Origin: Catenulispora pinistramenti
GTDB taxonomy: Bacteria; Actinomycetota; Actinomycetes; Streptomycetales; Catenulisporaceae
Assembly (NCBI RefSeq): GCF_018274385.1
Contig: NZ_JAAFYZ010000039.1
Span: 1 to 60,451, forward strand
Length of the DNA: 60,451 nt
Reading direction: 5' to 3'
In this document: one piece after another, positions 48,864-60,000 of the stretch
Layout: each line of letters starts with the position of its first letter
How positions within the stretch are numbered: the first letter of the stretch is position 1
Translations under genes and position numbers: made by a program
The notes under the pieces: model-generated
Seen by the model: the letters and a program-made list of their open reading frames with translations, nothing else
Database searches by the model: none
Told to the model about the DNA's origin: nothing

Positions 48864-50702
48864 ATGAGCCATTACAAGAGCAGCGTCCGTGATCTGGAGT
48901 TCAACCTCTTCGAGGTGCTGCGTGTCCAGGACAAGCTGAATGCGCCGCCCTTCCAGGACGTTGACGAGGAGACCGCACGCCGGCTGCTCGGCGAGCTCGA
49001 AGGTCTCGCCACCGGCGTGCTTTCCGATTCCCTGGTCGACGCTGACCGCAATCCTCCTGCGTTCGACCCCGAGCGGCACGACGTGACGATGCCGGCCTCC
49101 GTGGTCAAGGCGGTCGGCGCACTGGTGCAAGGCGGTTGGGACCGTACCTCGATCCGCGGCGAACTCGGCGGCTTCGGCATCCCGGCCGCGTTGTCATGGT
49201 CCTGCACGGAGCTGATACTCGGCGCCAATCCGGCCCTGTACTTCTATGTCGGCGGCAAGATATCCGCGCAGATCATCTTCGACAACGGCACGCCGGAGCA
49301 GCAGCAGTGGGCCAGATTCGCCATCGCTCGGGACTGGGGCTCGACCATGGTCCTCACCGAGCCGGACGTCGGCTCCGACGTGGGGCAGATCAGCACGAAG
49401 GCGGTGCGCCAAGAGGACGGCTCATGGCACCTGGAAGGCGTCAAGCGGTTCATCACCGCGGCGGCCCAGGGCGAGCTGACAGAGAACATCATGCATCTGG
49501 TGCTCGCCCGGCCCGAAGGGCCCGGCGTCGAGGCGCGGCGGGGGACGAAGGGGTTGGGCCTGTTCCTCGTGCCGATGCATCACTTCGATCCTTCGGCCGG
49601 CGAACTGACCGGCGAGCGCAACGGCGTCTACGTGACCAGCGTCGAGGACAAGATGGGCCTCAAGGCCTCGACCACATGCGAGCTGGCCTTCGGTCAGCAC
49701 GGCAAGGCCGCCAAGGGCTGGCTGCTCGGCGAGCGCGTCGACGGCATCACGCAGATGTTCGACGCGATCACCTATGCCCGGATGATGGTCGGCATCAAGT
49801 CGATCTCGACGCTGTCCTCGGCGTATCTCAATGCCCTGGAGTTCGCCCGCGATCGGGTGCAGGGCGCAGACCTCACCCAGCTGCTGGAGAAGAACGCCCC
49901 GCGGGTGCCGATCATGCGGCATCCCGACGTTCGCAGAACTCTGATGACGCTGAAGGCGTATGCCGAGGGCATGCGGGGTCTCTATCTCTACACCGCATCT
50001 CTGCAAGACGGCACAGCGGGCTTCGGCGGTGACAGCGCCGCCGCCGCGAAAGTGCACGACCTGCTGCTGCCGGTCATCAAGGGGTTCGGCGCCGAGCGTT
50101 CTTGGCATCTGCTCTCAGACGCGTTGCAGGTGTTCGGCGGCTCCGGCTATATGCGGGACTACCCGATCGAGCAGTACATCCGCGACGGCAAGGTCGACAC
50201 GCTCTACGAAGGCACCACGGCGATCCAGTCGATGGACTTCTTCTTCCGCAAGGTCGCCCGGGACGGCGGGATCGCCTTCAACCATCTCACCGGCGAGATC
50301 GCCGCCTCGATCGAAGCAGACCACGATGATCGGCTGGATTTCGAACGCGACCAGCTGAGCCGCGCTCTCCAGGACGTCCAGCGGATGTCGCAGGTCTTGT
50401 TCGGATATCTGGGCGAGGCGCTGGAGGATCCGAAGAGCGTCTACCGGGTCGGGCGGCACACCGTGCGGTTCCTGCTCGCCGTGGGCGACCTCGCCGTCGG
50501 ATGGCGCTTGTTCTGCCAGGCGAAGGTCGCCTCGCGTGCCATCGCTGACGGCACCGACGGCGCGGGCCTTGCCTTCTACCAGGGCAAGGTGACCGCGGCC
50601 AGATTCTTCGCACGCACCGTCCTTCCCGAGCTTTCGACCCAAGCGCAGGTCATCGAAGCGGATGACGACGGGCTGATGGACCTCGACGAAGCCGCCTTCT
50701 AG
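48864..50702 (+). CDS. Acyl-CoA (acyl-ACP) dehydrogenase, long form
   Basis: 612 residues, the length of FadE5-like enzymes rather than the 380-residue class. TMVLTEPDVGSDVGQISTKA and GVKRFITAAAQGEL form the FAD beta domain. VFGGSGYMRDYPIEQYIRDG is the helical signature, and Glu449 in DTLYEGTTAIQ is the catalytic base. About 120 extra C-terminal residues form a further helical domain. Such genes occur in ramoplanin and enduracidin clusters, where they create 2,3-unsaturated acyl chains. Starts one base after the desaturase stop. Confidence 0.93.
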   Translation: MSHYKSSVRDLEFNLFEVLRVQDKLNAPPFQDVDEETARRLLGELEGLATGVLSDSLVDADRNPPAFDPERHDVTMPASVVKAVGALVQGGWDRTSIRGELGGFGIPAALSWSCTELILGANPALYFYVGGKISAQIIFDNGTPEQQQWARFAIARDWGSTMVLTEPDVGSDVGQISTKAVRQEDGSWHLEGVKRFITAAAQGELTENIMHLVLARPEGPGVEARRGTKGLGLFLVPMHHFDPSAGELTGERNGVYVTSVEDKMGLKASTTCELAFGQHGKAAKGWLLGERVDGITQMFDAITYARMMVGIKSISTLSSAYLNALEFARDRVQGADLTQLLEKNAPRVPIMRHPDVRRTLMTLKAYAEGMRGLYLYTASLQDGTAGFGGDSAAAAKVHDLLLPVIKGFGAERSWHLLSDALQVFGGSGYMRDYPIEQYIRDGKVDTLYEGTTAIQSMDFFFRKVARDGGIAFNHLTGEIAASIEADHDDRLDFERDQLSRALQDVQRMSQVLFGYLGEALEDPKSVYRVGRHTVRFLLAVGDLAVGWRLFCQAKVASRAIADGTDGAGLAFYQGKVTAARFFARTVLPELSTQAQVIEADDDGLMDLDEAAF

Positions 50703-50781
50703 CCCTGCCTTCCAGCCCTGACACTAAGCCGAATCCGTGCGCCGGGCCAGACATGTATCCGCATTCGAAGGGGAGCGAGCA

Positions 50782-53700
50782 GTGAACAGCGACGGCGAGG
50801 GTAATTCGCTACATCTCACAGCGGCGCAGCGCGGCGTCTGGTTCGCCCAGCAGGTCGAGCCGTCGCCGGGCGTTTACAACATCGGCGAATATCTGGAGAT
50901 CTCCGGTGACCTCGACGTTCCGCTGCTGCGCCGCGCCATCGAGGTCGCCACCGCCGAGGCGGATGTCCTGCGGACCCGCATCGAGTCGGACGACGACGGG
51001 GTCCGGCAGATAGTGGGGCCGGCCGAGGACGTCGAGTTGGAGATCCTCGACCTGGCCGAGGCGGCCGATCCGCTGGCGGACGCCGAGGAGTGGATGCGCA
51101 ACAAGATCTGGGGCGAGGACGAGCAAGGGCCGGGGAGCCTCAAGGGATTCGCCCTTGTCTACCTCGGCGAGGACCACGTCTTGTTCTTCCTGCGGGGCAG
51201 CCATCTGGTCGTGGACGCCTTCGGTGCGGCCCTGATCGCGGTGCGGATCTCCCAGGTGTATTCGGAGCTGGCACAGGGCGGGGAACTCAGCCCGAAGTGG
51301 TTCGGCGCGGTGGCCGAGCTCGTCGCGAGCGACCGCGAATACCAGGCGGGGGACGACATCGGGCAGGACGCCGAGTTCTGGCGCGAGCGGCTGCTCCAAC
51401 GCCCGCAGGCCGTCACGCTCTCCGGCAACCGCGTGCGGGTCGCGAGCAGAACCCTGTGTTACCGCCGAGAGTTCTCGGAAGCGGACGCCGTCGGCATCAT
51501 CGAAGCCGCCAAGGAGATCGGGGTCTCGACGTCGACGACGTTGCTGGCCCACGTGGCCGTCTTCCTCTGGAAGTCGACCGGTCAGTACGACGTGCCGATC
51601 GGACTGCCGGTCGGGGCCCGGACCAAGGACACGCTGCTGGCGATCCCGGGGATGATGTCCAACATCCTGCCGGTCAGGCTGGCCGGGCATGCGGGGCAGG
51701 ATTTCGCTGAGGTGGCGCGCGGTATCTCGGCCGAGGTCCGCTCGGTGATGGGGCATCAGCGCTACCGCCTGGAGCAGCTGATGCACGACAGCAAGATGAT
51801 CGCCGGACGTACCGACCCGCTGTTCGGGGTCGAGGTGAACATCATGAACTTCAATGCGAACCTGCGCTTCGGTGAGCTCCAGGCCGAGTTCCGGACGATC
51901 AGCACCGGTCCGGTGCACGACGTGACGCTCAACGTCCGCATGGACGCGCAGAACCGCAGCCTGGGCATCGAGATCGAGGCCGACTCGGAGCGCTTTCGGT
52001 TGAGCGATCTGGAGGCGATGTCACAGCGGCTGCTCTCGGTGCTCGGCGGCGTGCGCGAGGCCGGTCCGCAGGTCCGGGTCGGGCAGCTGACGGTCCTTTC
52101 GCCGGCCGAGCGGCAGACGCTGCTGGTGGCCCGGAACGAGACGGATCACGCGGTCCCCGAGGTCACCCTCGCCGACCTGTTCGCCGCGCAGGCGGCCAAG
52201 ACGCCGGATCAGGTCGCGGTGGTTTTCGGCGCCACCCGATTGACGTACCGGGAACTCGATGAGGCCGCCGAGCGGCTGGCCTGCTCGCTCCGAGCCGAGG
52301 GCGTCGGACCGGAGCGGTTCGTCGCGCTCTGTCTGCCCAGATCTGAGTGGCTGGTCCTGGCAGTGCTCGCGGTGGTGAAGTCGGGCGGCGCCTATCTTCC
52401 CATCGACATCGGCTACCCGGCGGACCGGATCAAGGTGATGATCGATGACGCCGAGCCGACCGTGGTCGTCACTCTCGAAGGGCTCAAGCCGACCCTTGCC
52501 GGCGCGATCGGCGAGGATCAGGTGACGATAGCGCTGGACGCGTCCGATCCTGCGCGAACATCCGACGACGGCTCCGAGCGGGACATCGTGCTCGCTCAGC
52601 ACTCACCGGCGTATCTGATCTACACCTCAGGATCCACCGGACGTCCGAAGGGCGTCGTCACGAGCCATTCGGCTATCGTCAACCGGATCCTGTGGATGCA
52701 GTCGGCTTATCAGCTCGACGGCTCAGACCGGGTTCTGCAGAAGACGCCGGCAAGTTTCGACGTCTCCGTGTGGGAGTTGTTCTGGCCGCTCAGCGTCGGC
52801 GCGACGTTGGTGGTGGCAAAGCCCGACGGACACCGGGATCCCGGCTATCTCGCGGAGCTGATAAGGCAAGAGGGCATCACGGTATGCCACTTCGTCCCTT
52901 CGATGCTGCGCGCGTTCCTTCGGGAACTCCGGGACGGCGACGCCAACGCCGCGTCGAGTCTGAAGCGGGTGATCTGTAGCGGCGAGCTGCTGTTGCCCGA
53001 TCTTCGCGATGAATTCCTTGAGCTCACCGACGCCAGCCTGCACAACCTGTACGGTCCGACCGAGGCTGCCGTCGACGTGACCGCGTCGCCCGCATTGCGG
53101 CAGGGCGTTCCCGACGGCTCCGTGCCGATCGGCCGCCCGGTATGGAATACGCAGGTCTACGTTCTGGACGCCGCGCTCGATCCGGTGCCTGACGGCATGG
53201 TCGGAGAGCTCTATCTGGCCGGCCGCCAGCTGGCGCGGGGATACCTCGGCCAACCGGGATTGACGGCCACGCGGTACGTCGCGAATCCGTTCGGCGGCGA
53301 CGGCGCCCGGATGTATCGGACCGGCGATCTGGCGCGATGGTCGGCAGATGGGCAGCTCGAATTCGTCGGGCGCGGCGACAACCAAGTCAAGGTTCGAGGA
53401 TTCCGGATCGAGCCGGGTGATGTGGAGTCGGCGATCCTGCTTCTCGCCGGAGTCGAGCACGCGGTGGTGGTTCCGCAGCCGGATCGCTTCGGAGACGCCC
53501 GGCTTATCGGGTACGTCACGCTGCACGACGGTGCGGACGTTACGCCGGATCGGGTGCGGGAGTTCGTGGCCGGGAAGCTGCCGGGCTACATGGTTCCCGC
53601 CACGGTGATGGTCCTCGACGAAATGCCGGTGACCGCGAACGGAAAGGTCGACCTGAAGCTGCTGCCCGCGACCGTCTTCGCCGCGCAGGGCGCCGGCCGG

Positions 53701-53964
53701 GAGCCGCGCGATCCGTTCGAGAAGTCGCTGTGCGAGGTGTTCGCAGACGTCCTCGGGATTGAGCGCATCGGCATCGACGACTCGTTCTTCGACCTGGGCG
53801 GCCATTCACTGGCGGCGACTCGGGCGATCAGCAAGGTCCGATCCGCTCTGGGAGTCGAACTGAGCATGCGCCTTCTCTTCGAGTTTCCATCAGTCTCACT
53901 GCTTGCCGAGCAAGTCAGGAAGCTGGAGAAGACGAAGCGGCCCGCGCTACGGGCACGGCGATAG
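50782..53964 (+). CDS. NRPS initiation module: starter C - A(Ser) - PCP
   Basis: 1060 residues from GTG 50782 (GGGGAG upstream; the ATG 50737 frame start is less likely). The C domain (about 10-430) lies in a lipo-initiation position. Its His motif reads SHLVVDAFG at residues 140-148 instead of HHxxxDG, keeping the second His and the Asp. The A domain (about 455-960) has [14 protein letters not shown] at 613. Pocket residues that I read by hand give DVWHISLVDK, the serine code. PCP: FFDLGGHSLAA, Ser1009. No epimerase or thioesterase. It acylates L-Ser with the fatty chain from the ACP and passes it to the next NRPS. Confidence 0.93.
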   Translation: MNSDGEGNSLHLTAAQRGVWFAQQVEPSPGVYNIGEYLEISGDLDVPLLRRAIEVATAEADVLRTRIESDDDGVRQIVGPAEDVELEILDLAEAADPLADAEEWMRNKIWGEDEQGPGSLKGFALVYLGEDHVLFFLRGSHLVVDAFGAALIAVRISQVYSELAQGGELSPKWFGAVAELVASDREYQAGDDIGQDAEFWRERLLQRPQAVTLSGNRVRVASRTLCYRREFSEADAVGIIEAAKEIGVSTSTTLLAHVAVFLWKSTGQYDVPIGLPVGARTKDTLLAIPGMMSNILPVRLAGHAGQDFAEVARGISAEVRSVMGHQRYRLEQLMHDSKMIAGRTDPLFGVEVNIMNFNANLRFGELQAEFRTISTGPVHDVTLNVRMDAQNRSLGIEIEADSERFRLSDLEAMSQRLLSVLGGVREAGPQVRVGQLTVLSPAERQTLLVARNETDHAVPEVTLADLFAAQAAKTPDQVAVVFGATRLTYRELDEAAERLACSLRAEGVGPERFVALCLPRSEWLVLAVLAVVKSGGAYLPIDIGYPADRIKVMIDDAEPTVVVTLEGLKPTLAGAIGEDQVTIALDASDPARTSDDGSERDIVLAQHSPAYLIYTSGSTGRPKGVVTSHSAIVNRILWMQSAYQLDGSDRVLQKTPASFDVSVWELFWPLSVGATLVVAKPDGHRDPGYLAELIRQEGITVCHFVPSMLRAFLRELRDGDANAASSLKRVICSGELLLPDLRDEFLELTDASLHNLYGPTEAAVDVTASPALRQGVPDGSVPIGRPVWNTQVYVLDAALDPVPDGMVGELYLAGRQLARGYLGQPGLTATRYVANPFGGDGARMYRTGDLARWSADGQLEFVGRGDNQVKVRGFRIEPGDVESAILLLAGVEHAVVVPQPDRFGDARLIGYVTLHDGADVTPDRVREFVAGKLPGYMVPATVMVLDEMPVTANGKVDLKLLPATVFAAQGAGREPRDPFEKSLCEVFADVLGIERIGIDDSFFDLGGHSLAATRAISKVRSALGVELSMRLLFEFPSVSLLAEQVRKLEKTKRPALRARR

Positions 53965-54020
53965 CCCGCGAAGACAGTGCTTCTGTCATTTGCCGGACAG
54001 TTTCCTAGGGGTGGATTCAG

Positions 54021-57000
54021 ATGACCGTTGACCGTGACGCCGCCGATTCGCTGCCCGCGCAGAACGAGTTCCTGCCGCTGTCGTTCGCACAGCAGCGGTT
54101 GTGGTTCCTCAACCGGATCGAGGAATCGGGCTCCGCCTACAACGAATCGGTCGCTCTGCGGTTGCGCGGGGAGCTGGATCGGGAGGCGTTGGACGCGGCG
54201 CTGCGGGATGTGGTCGGCCGGCAGGAAGCGCTGCGGACGGTGTTTCCGACGTGGGAGGGGGTGCCGTTTCAGCGGATCCTGGATCCGGAGGATGTCGGCT
54301 CGTTGCTGACGGTCGGGCAGGTCGGTCCTGCTGAGGACTTGGCCGGGGTGTTGGCTGCGGCGGCTGGCTACGTCTTCGATCTGAGCGCTGAGATTCCGCT
54401 CCGGGTGGTCTTGTTGGTGGTTTCCCCGGATGAGCATGTGCTGGCTTTGACGGTGCATCACATCGCGGGTGACGGCTGGTCACGAGGACTGCTGGCGCGG
54501 GATGTGTCGGTGGCGTATGCGGCGCGGTTGGCTGGTTCGGAGCCGGTATGGGTGCCGTTGCCGGTGCAGTATGCGGATTATGCGTTGTGGCAGCGGGATC
54601 TGTTGGGGTCGGAGGACGATCCCGGCAGCGTCCTGTCGGAGCAGTTGGCGTATTGGCGCCGGGTGTTGGCTGATCTGCCGCAGGAGCTGGGGTTGCCGTT
54701 CGATCGGCCGCGTCCGGCTATCGCCAGCTACGCCGGTGACGTTGTCGAGTTGAGCGTGTCAGCCGGTGTGCTTGAGCGGTTGGCGGGGTTGGCGCGGGCG
54801 CAGGGTGTGACGCTGTTCATGGTGTTGCAGGCTGGCTTGGCGGTGTTGTTGTCCCGGTTGGGGGCGGGGGCGGATGTGCCGATCGGTTCGCCGATTGCGG
54901 GGCGTACTGATGAGGCGTTGGATGATCTGATCGGGTTCTTCGTCAATACGCTGGTATTGCGGACGGACGTGTCGGGCGATCCGTCGTTCGTTGAGTTGTT
55001 GGGTCGGGTGCGCGAGGCGGGGTTGGGTGCGTTCGCGCATCAGGATGTGCCGTTTGAACGGCTGGTTGAGGACTTGGCGCCGGTGCGTTCGCTGGCGCGG
55101 CATCCGTTGTTCCAGGTGATGCTGTCCTTGCAGGACAATGCCGAGGCTGTTCTGGAGTTGCCTGGCGTCGAGGCGGAGTTGTTGGCGCCGGCTGCGTCGG
55201 CGGCGAAGTTTGATCTGGCGTTCGAGTTGGGCCAGGCGTTCGATGCTGATAATGCGTCGGCCGGACTGCGCGGCGGGATCACCTTCGCGGTTGACCTGTT
55301 CGATCGCGAGACGGTGGAGCTGATCGCGCAGTGGTTCGTGCGGGTGTTGGAGGCGGTGGCCGCCGAGCCGGAGCAGCCGGTCGGACGGGTGGAGGTGTTG
55401 TCGGCGGGGGAGCGGCAGCAGGTTCTGCGGGGGTGGAACGACACCGGTCGTGACGTGTCTGCGGCCACGTTGCCGGAGTTGTTCGGGGAGCAGGTGGCCC
55501 GGACCCCGGATGCGACGGCGGTGGTGTTCGGCGACCAGGAGCTGACGTATGCGGAGTTGAATACGAGGGCTGATCGGTTGGCTCGGTTGCTGGTTGGTCG
55601 GGGTGTGGGGCCGGAGTCGTTGGTCGCGGTGCTGATGACGCGGTCGGCGGACCTGCTGGTGGCGTTGCTGGCGGTCCTGAAAGCCGGCGGCGCCTACCTG
55701 CCGATCGACGAGCGTTCTCCGGTCGCCCGAGTCAGCGGGATCGTCCAGGCGGCTGACGTGCGGCTGATGCTGGTGGACGCGGCCGCGGGCGAGAGCGACC
55801 TGGCCCGCGAGGTGGCGAATCAGGGAGCTGGTCTTCTCCTGGTCGACGCGGAGACCGGCACGGATGAGCCGGTCGCTCTCCCGGTTTCCGGGCTGCCCGA
55901 TCGGCTGGCGTACGTGATGTACACCTCGGGGTCCACCGGAGCGCCCAAGGGCATCGGGACGACGCATCGCAACGTGGTCGAGTTGGCCACCGATCATTGC
56001 TGGGCACACCCGGACACCCTCCGGGCGCTGATGCTCGCCCCGCACGCCTTCGACGCTTCGACCTACGAGATCTGGGCTCCCCTGCTCTCCGGCGGCGTGG
56101 TGGTCGTCGCCCCGGAGGTGAAGCTGGACTCGTCGGCTGTTCGCACCCTGATCACTCGGCACGGGCTCACGCATCTTCACCTGACCGCGGGTCTCTTCCG
56201 GGTGATCGCGGAGAACGATCCGCAGTGTTTCGCGGGCCTGCGCGAGGTGCTGACCGGCGGGGACGTCGTCTCCGTCGCGGCAGTGCGGCGGGTACTGGAG
56301 GCTCTTCCCGGAATCGTGGTCCGACAGCTGTACGGGCCGACAGAGACAACCCTTTGTGCGACCCATTTCGCGGTGGACACGAGCGAGAACCTCACGCATG
56401 TTCTACCGATCGGTGGGCCGCTGGATAACACTCAGGTCTATGTGCTCGATGATGCGTTGAGCCCGGTTCCTGTGGGTGTTCCCGGTGAGTTGTATATCGC
56501 CGGTGTTCAGTTGGCGCGAGGTTATCTCGGCCGGATGGGTCTGACGGCTGAGCGGTTTGTCGCGTGTCCGTTCGGTGGGTCCGGGGAGCGGATGTATCGC
56601 ACGGGTGATGTGGTGCGGTGGGGCGCGGGCGGGGCGCTGGAGTTTGTGGGTCGGGCCGACGATCAGGTGAAGGTCCGGGGCTTCCGGATCGAGTTGGGTG
56701 AGGTCGAGGCGGTGCTGGCGGCTCATCCGTCGGTGGGGCAGGCCGTGGTGGTGGTGCGTGAGGATGTGCCAGGGGATAAGCGTCTGGTCGGCTATGTGGT
56801 TCCGGCCGTCGGTGCCGATGATGGCCTGGCCGATTCGCTGCGTGCCCATGTGGCTGGTGGGTTGCCGGACTACATGGTGCCGTCGGCGGTGATGGCGCTT
56901 GACGCGTTGCCGGTGACGGTGAACGGGAAGCTGGACCGCCGAGCTTTGCCGGCGCCTGACTACGCGAGCGGTTCCGGGCGCGGCCCCGCGGATGCCCGTG

Positions 57001-60000
57001 AGGAGCTCTTGTGCCAGGTGTTCGCCGAGGTTCTGGGCGTGCCCGCGTTGGGGGTCGATGACAACTTCTTCGAGCTGGGCGGTCATTCGCTGCTGGCGGT
57101 CTCGCTGGTTGAGCGGCTGCGCGAGCAGGGGATCTCGATCGATGTCCGGACGCTGTTCGCGTCGCCGACGGTAGCCGGGCTCGCGGCAGTCGCCGGTCGG
57201 CGCGAGGTCGAAGTGCCGCCGAACAGGATTCCCGCCGGAGCGCAGGCGATCACGCCGGAGATGCTGCCGCTGGTGGCGCTGACCCAAGGCGAGATCGATC
57301 GGATAGTCGCGGGCGTTCCAGGCGGTGCGACGAACGTCAAGGACGTATATCCGTTGGCGCCGTTGCAGGAAGGCATCTTCTTCCACTACCTGCTCGGGTC
57401 CGAAGACGGCGATGACGTATACGCGATTCCGACTGTGTTGGGGTTTGATTCCCGGACGCGTCTTGATGACTTCCTGGTCGCGCTTCAGCGGGTGGTGGAC
57501 CGGCACGACATCCTGCGGACGGCGGTGTTGTGGGATGGCCTTCCCGAGCCGGTGCAGGTGGTCTGGCATCAGGCACGGATGCCGATCGAGGAGGTTTCCC
57601 TCGATGGCGACGGCGACGGCGACGGCTCGTCTGCGGTCGAACAGCTGCTGGCAAGCAGCGGCGCGCCGCTGGAAGCCGGTCACGCGCCGCTGCTGAGGGT
57701 GCACATCGCCGCCGATCCGGCCGGCGCCGGGTGGCTTGCGCTGCTTCAGATGCACCAACTCGTCCAGGACCACGCGTCGCGGGACGTGCTCCTTGCGGAG
57801 GTCCGCGAATTCCAGAGCGGGCGCGGGGCATCCCTGCCGGATCCGCTGCCCTTCCGCGATTTCGTGGCGCGGTCTCGTCTGGGGATGCCGCGCGAGGAGC
57901 ACGAACGGTACTTCGCCGAGCTGCTCGGCGACGTGGACGAGCCGACGGCTCCGTTCGGCCTGCTGGATGTGCAGGGCGAAGGAACCACGGTCGAGCAGGC
58001 GACTCTGTCGATCGACACCGAGTTGGCGACACGTCTGCGCGGTCAGGCCCGCCGGCTCGGGGTGAGCGCGGCCGCCCTGTTCCACACGGCGTGGGCGCGG
58101 GTCCTGGCCGCGACCACCATGCGGAACGATGTCGTGTTCGGCACCTTGCTGTACGGGCGGATGCACGCCGGAGCCGGTGCGGATCGGACGCCGGGGCTCT
58201 TCATCAACACCTTGCCGGTGCGGTCGGGCGTCGGCGAGGTGGGTGTGGAAGATGCCGTACTCAGCATGCAGGCGCGACTCGGCGAACTGCTGGCGCATGA
58301 GAACGCTTCGCTGGCACTGGCCCAGCGGGCCAGCGGCATCGCGGCGCAGGCTCCGTTGTTCACGTCGCTCTTGAACTACCGTCGTGGCGCCGGCCAAGGC
58401 ACCGGCCTCGAACTCGAGGGCATCGAGCTGCTGCACAGCGACCAGCGGACCAACTACCCCCTCGTGGTCGCGGTCGACGACGTCGAGACCGGCTTCGAGG
58501 TGACGGTCCAAGCGGCATTGCCGATCGACGCGGACTACGTGGGCGCATTGCTGCGCACGACTGTCGAGAACCTGGTCACCGCATTGGACTTTGCGCCCCG
58601 CACACCGGTCGGCCGGGTCGAGGTGTTGTCAGCGGCGGAGCGGCAGCAGGTTTTGCAGGGGTGGAACGACACGGGCCGTGAGGTCTCTGGGGCGACGTTG
58701 CCGGAACTGTTCGGGGAGCAGGCGGCTCGGACTCCGGATGCGATGGCTGTGGTGTTCGAGGGCCAGGAGCTGTCTTACGCGCAGTTGAATGCGCGGGCTG
58801 ATCGGTTGGCTCGGTTGTTGATCGGTCGTGGGGTGGGTCCGGAGTCGTTGGTCGCGGTGGTGATGGAGCGGTCAGCGGATCTGGTAGTGGCGTTGTTGGC
58901 GGTGCTGAAGGCCGGTGGTGCCTACCTGCCGGTGGATCCGGGCTATCCGGCTGATCGGGTGGCGTTCATGGTGGCCGATGCCGGGCCGGTGCTGGCGTTG
59001 GGTGATGCGCAGACCGCCCGGTGGTGGACCGGTGATGTGCCGTTGCTGGTGATGGATGATCCGGCAGTGGCGCAGGAGTTGGCAGAGTATAAGGACTCTG
59101 AGGTTACCGATGCCGATCGGCGGGGTCGGCTGCTGCCATCCCATCCCGCCTACGTGATCTACACTTCCGGGTCCACCGGCCGGCCCAAGGGCGTCACCAT
59201 CCCGCACAGCGGCCTGATCAACCGGCTGGCCTGGATGCAGCACGAATACGCTCTCCAGCCGTCAGATCGGGTGCTTCAGAAGACACCGTTCGGCTTCGAC
59301 GTCTCGGTGTGGGAATTCTTCTGGCCGCTGCTGGAAGGTGCCGCACTCGTGGTCGCGCGGCCCGAAGGCCATCGCGATCCCGCCTACCTGGCCGAGACGA
59401 TCCGCCGCATGGGGATCACTCATGTCCACTTCGTGCCGTCAATGCTTCAGGCGTTCCTCCAGGAGCCGACGGCAGAGCTCTGTACCGGTCTGCGCGCGGT
59501 GTTCTGTAGCGGTGAGGCCCTTTCGGCGGAGCTGTGCGATCAGTTCAAGCGGCTGCTCGACGTTCCTTTGCACAACCTCTACGGGCCGACAGAGGCGTCT
59601 ATCGACGTCACCGCATGGCCGGTCGATGCGTTGTCGCTTTCGCCGGGCGGCGCGGTGCCGATCGGTGAGCCGGTGTGGAATACGCGGGTCTATGTTCTGG
59701 ATTCGATGCTGTGCCCTGTACCGGTGGGGTGCGTGGGTGAGTTGTATGTGGCGGGCGTGCAACTGGGGCGGGGCTATCTGGGCCGTGGGGGGTTGTCGGC
59801 GTCGCGGTTTGTGGCGAGTCCGTTTGGCGCGGCCGGGGAGCGGATGTATCGCACCGGTGATGTGGTGCGGTGGAACCGAGAAGGCGAGTTGGAGTTTCTG
59901 GGCCGGGTTGACGACCAGGTGAAGGTCCGGGGGTTCCGGATCGAGCTGGGTGAGGTTGAGGCGGCGTTGGCGGCGCATTCGTCGGTGGGCCAGGCGGTCG

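Noticed and set aside
50737-50781. Longer N-terminus for the first NRPS (start MRRARHVSAFEGERAV)
   Set aside because: No ribosome site precedes it. GTG 50782 has GGGGAG at good spacing, and C-domain homology starts shortly after it.
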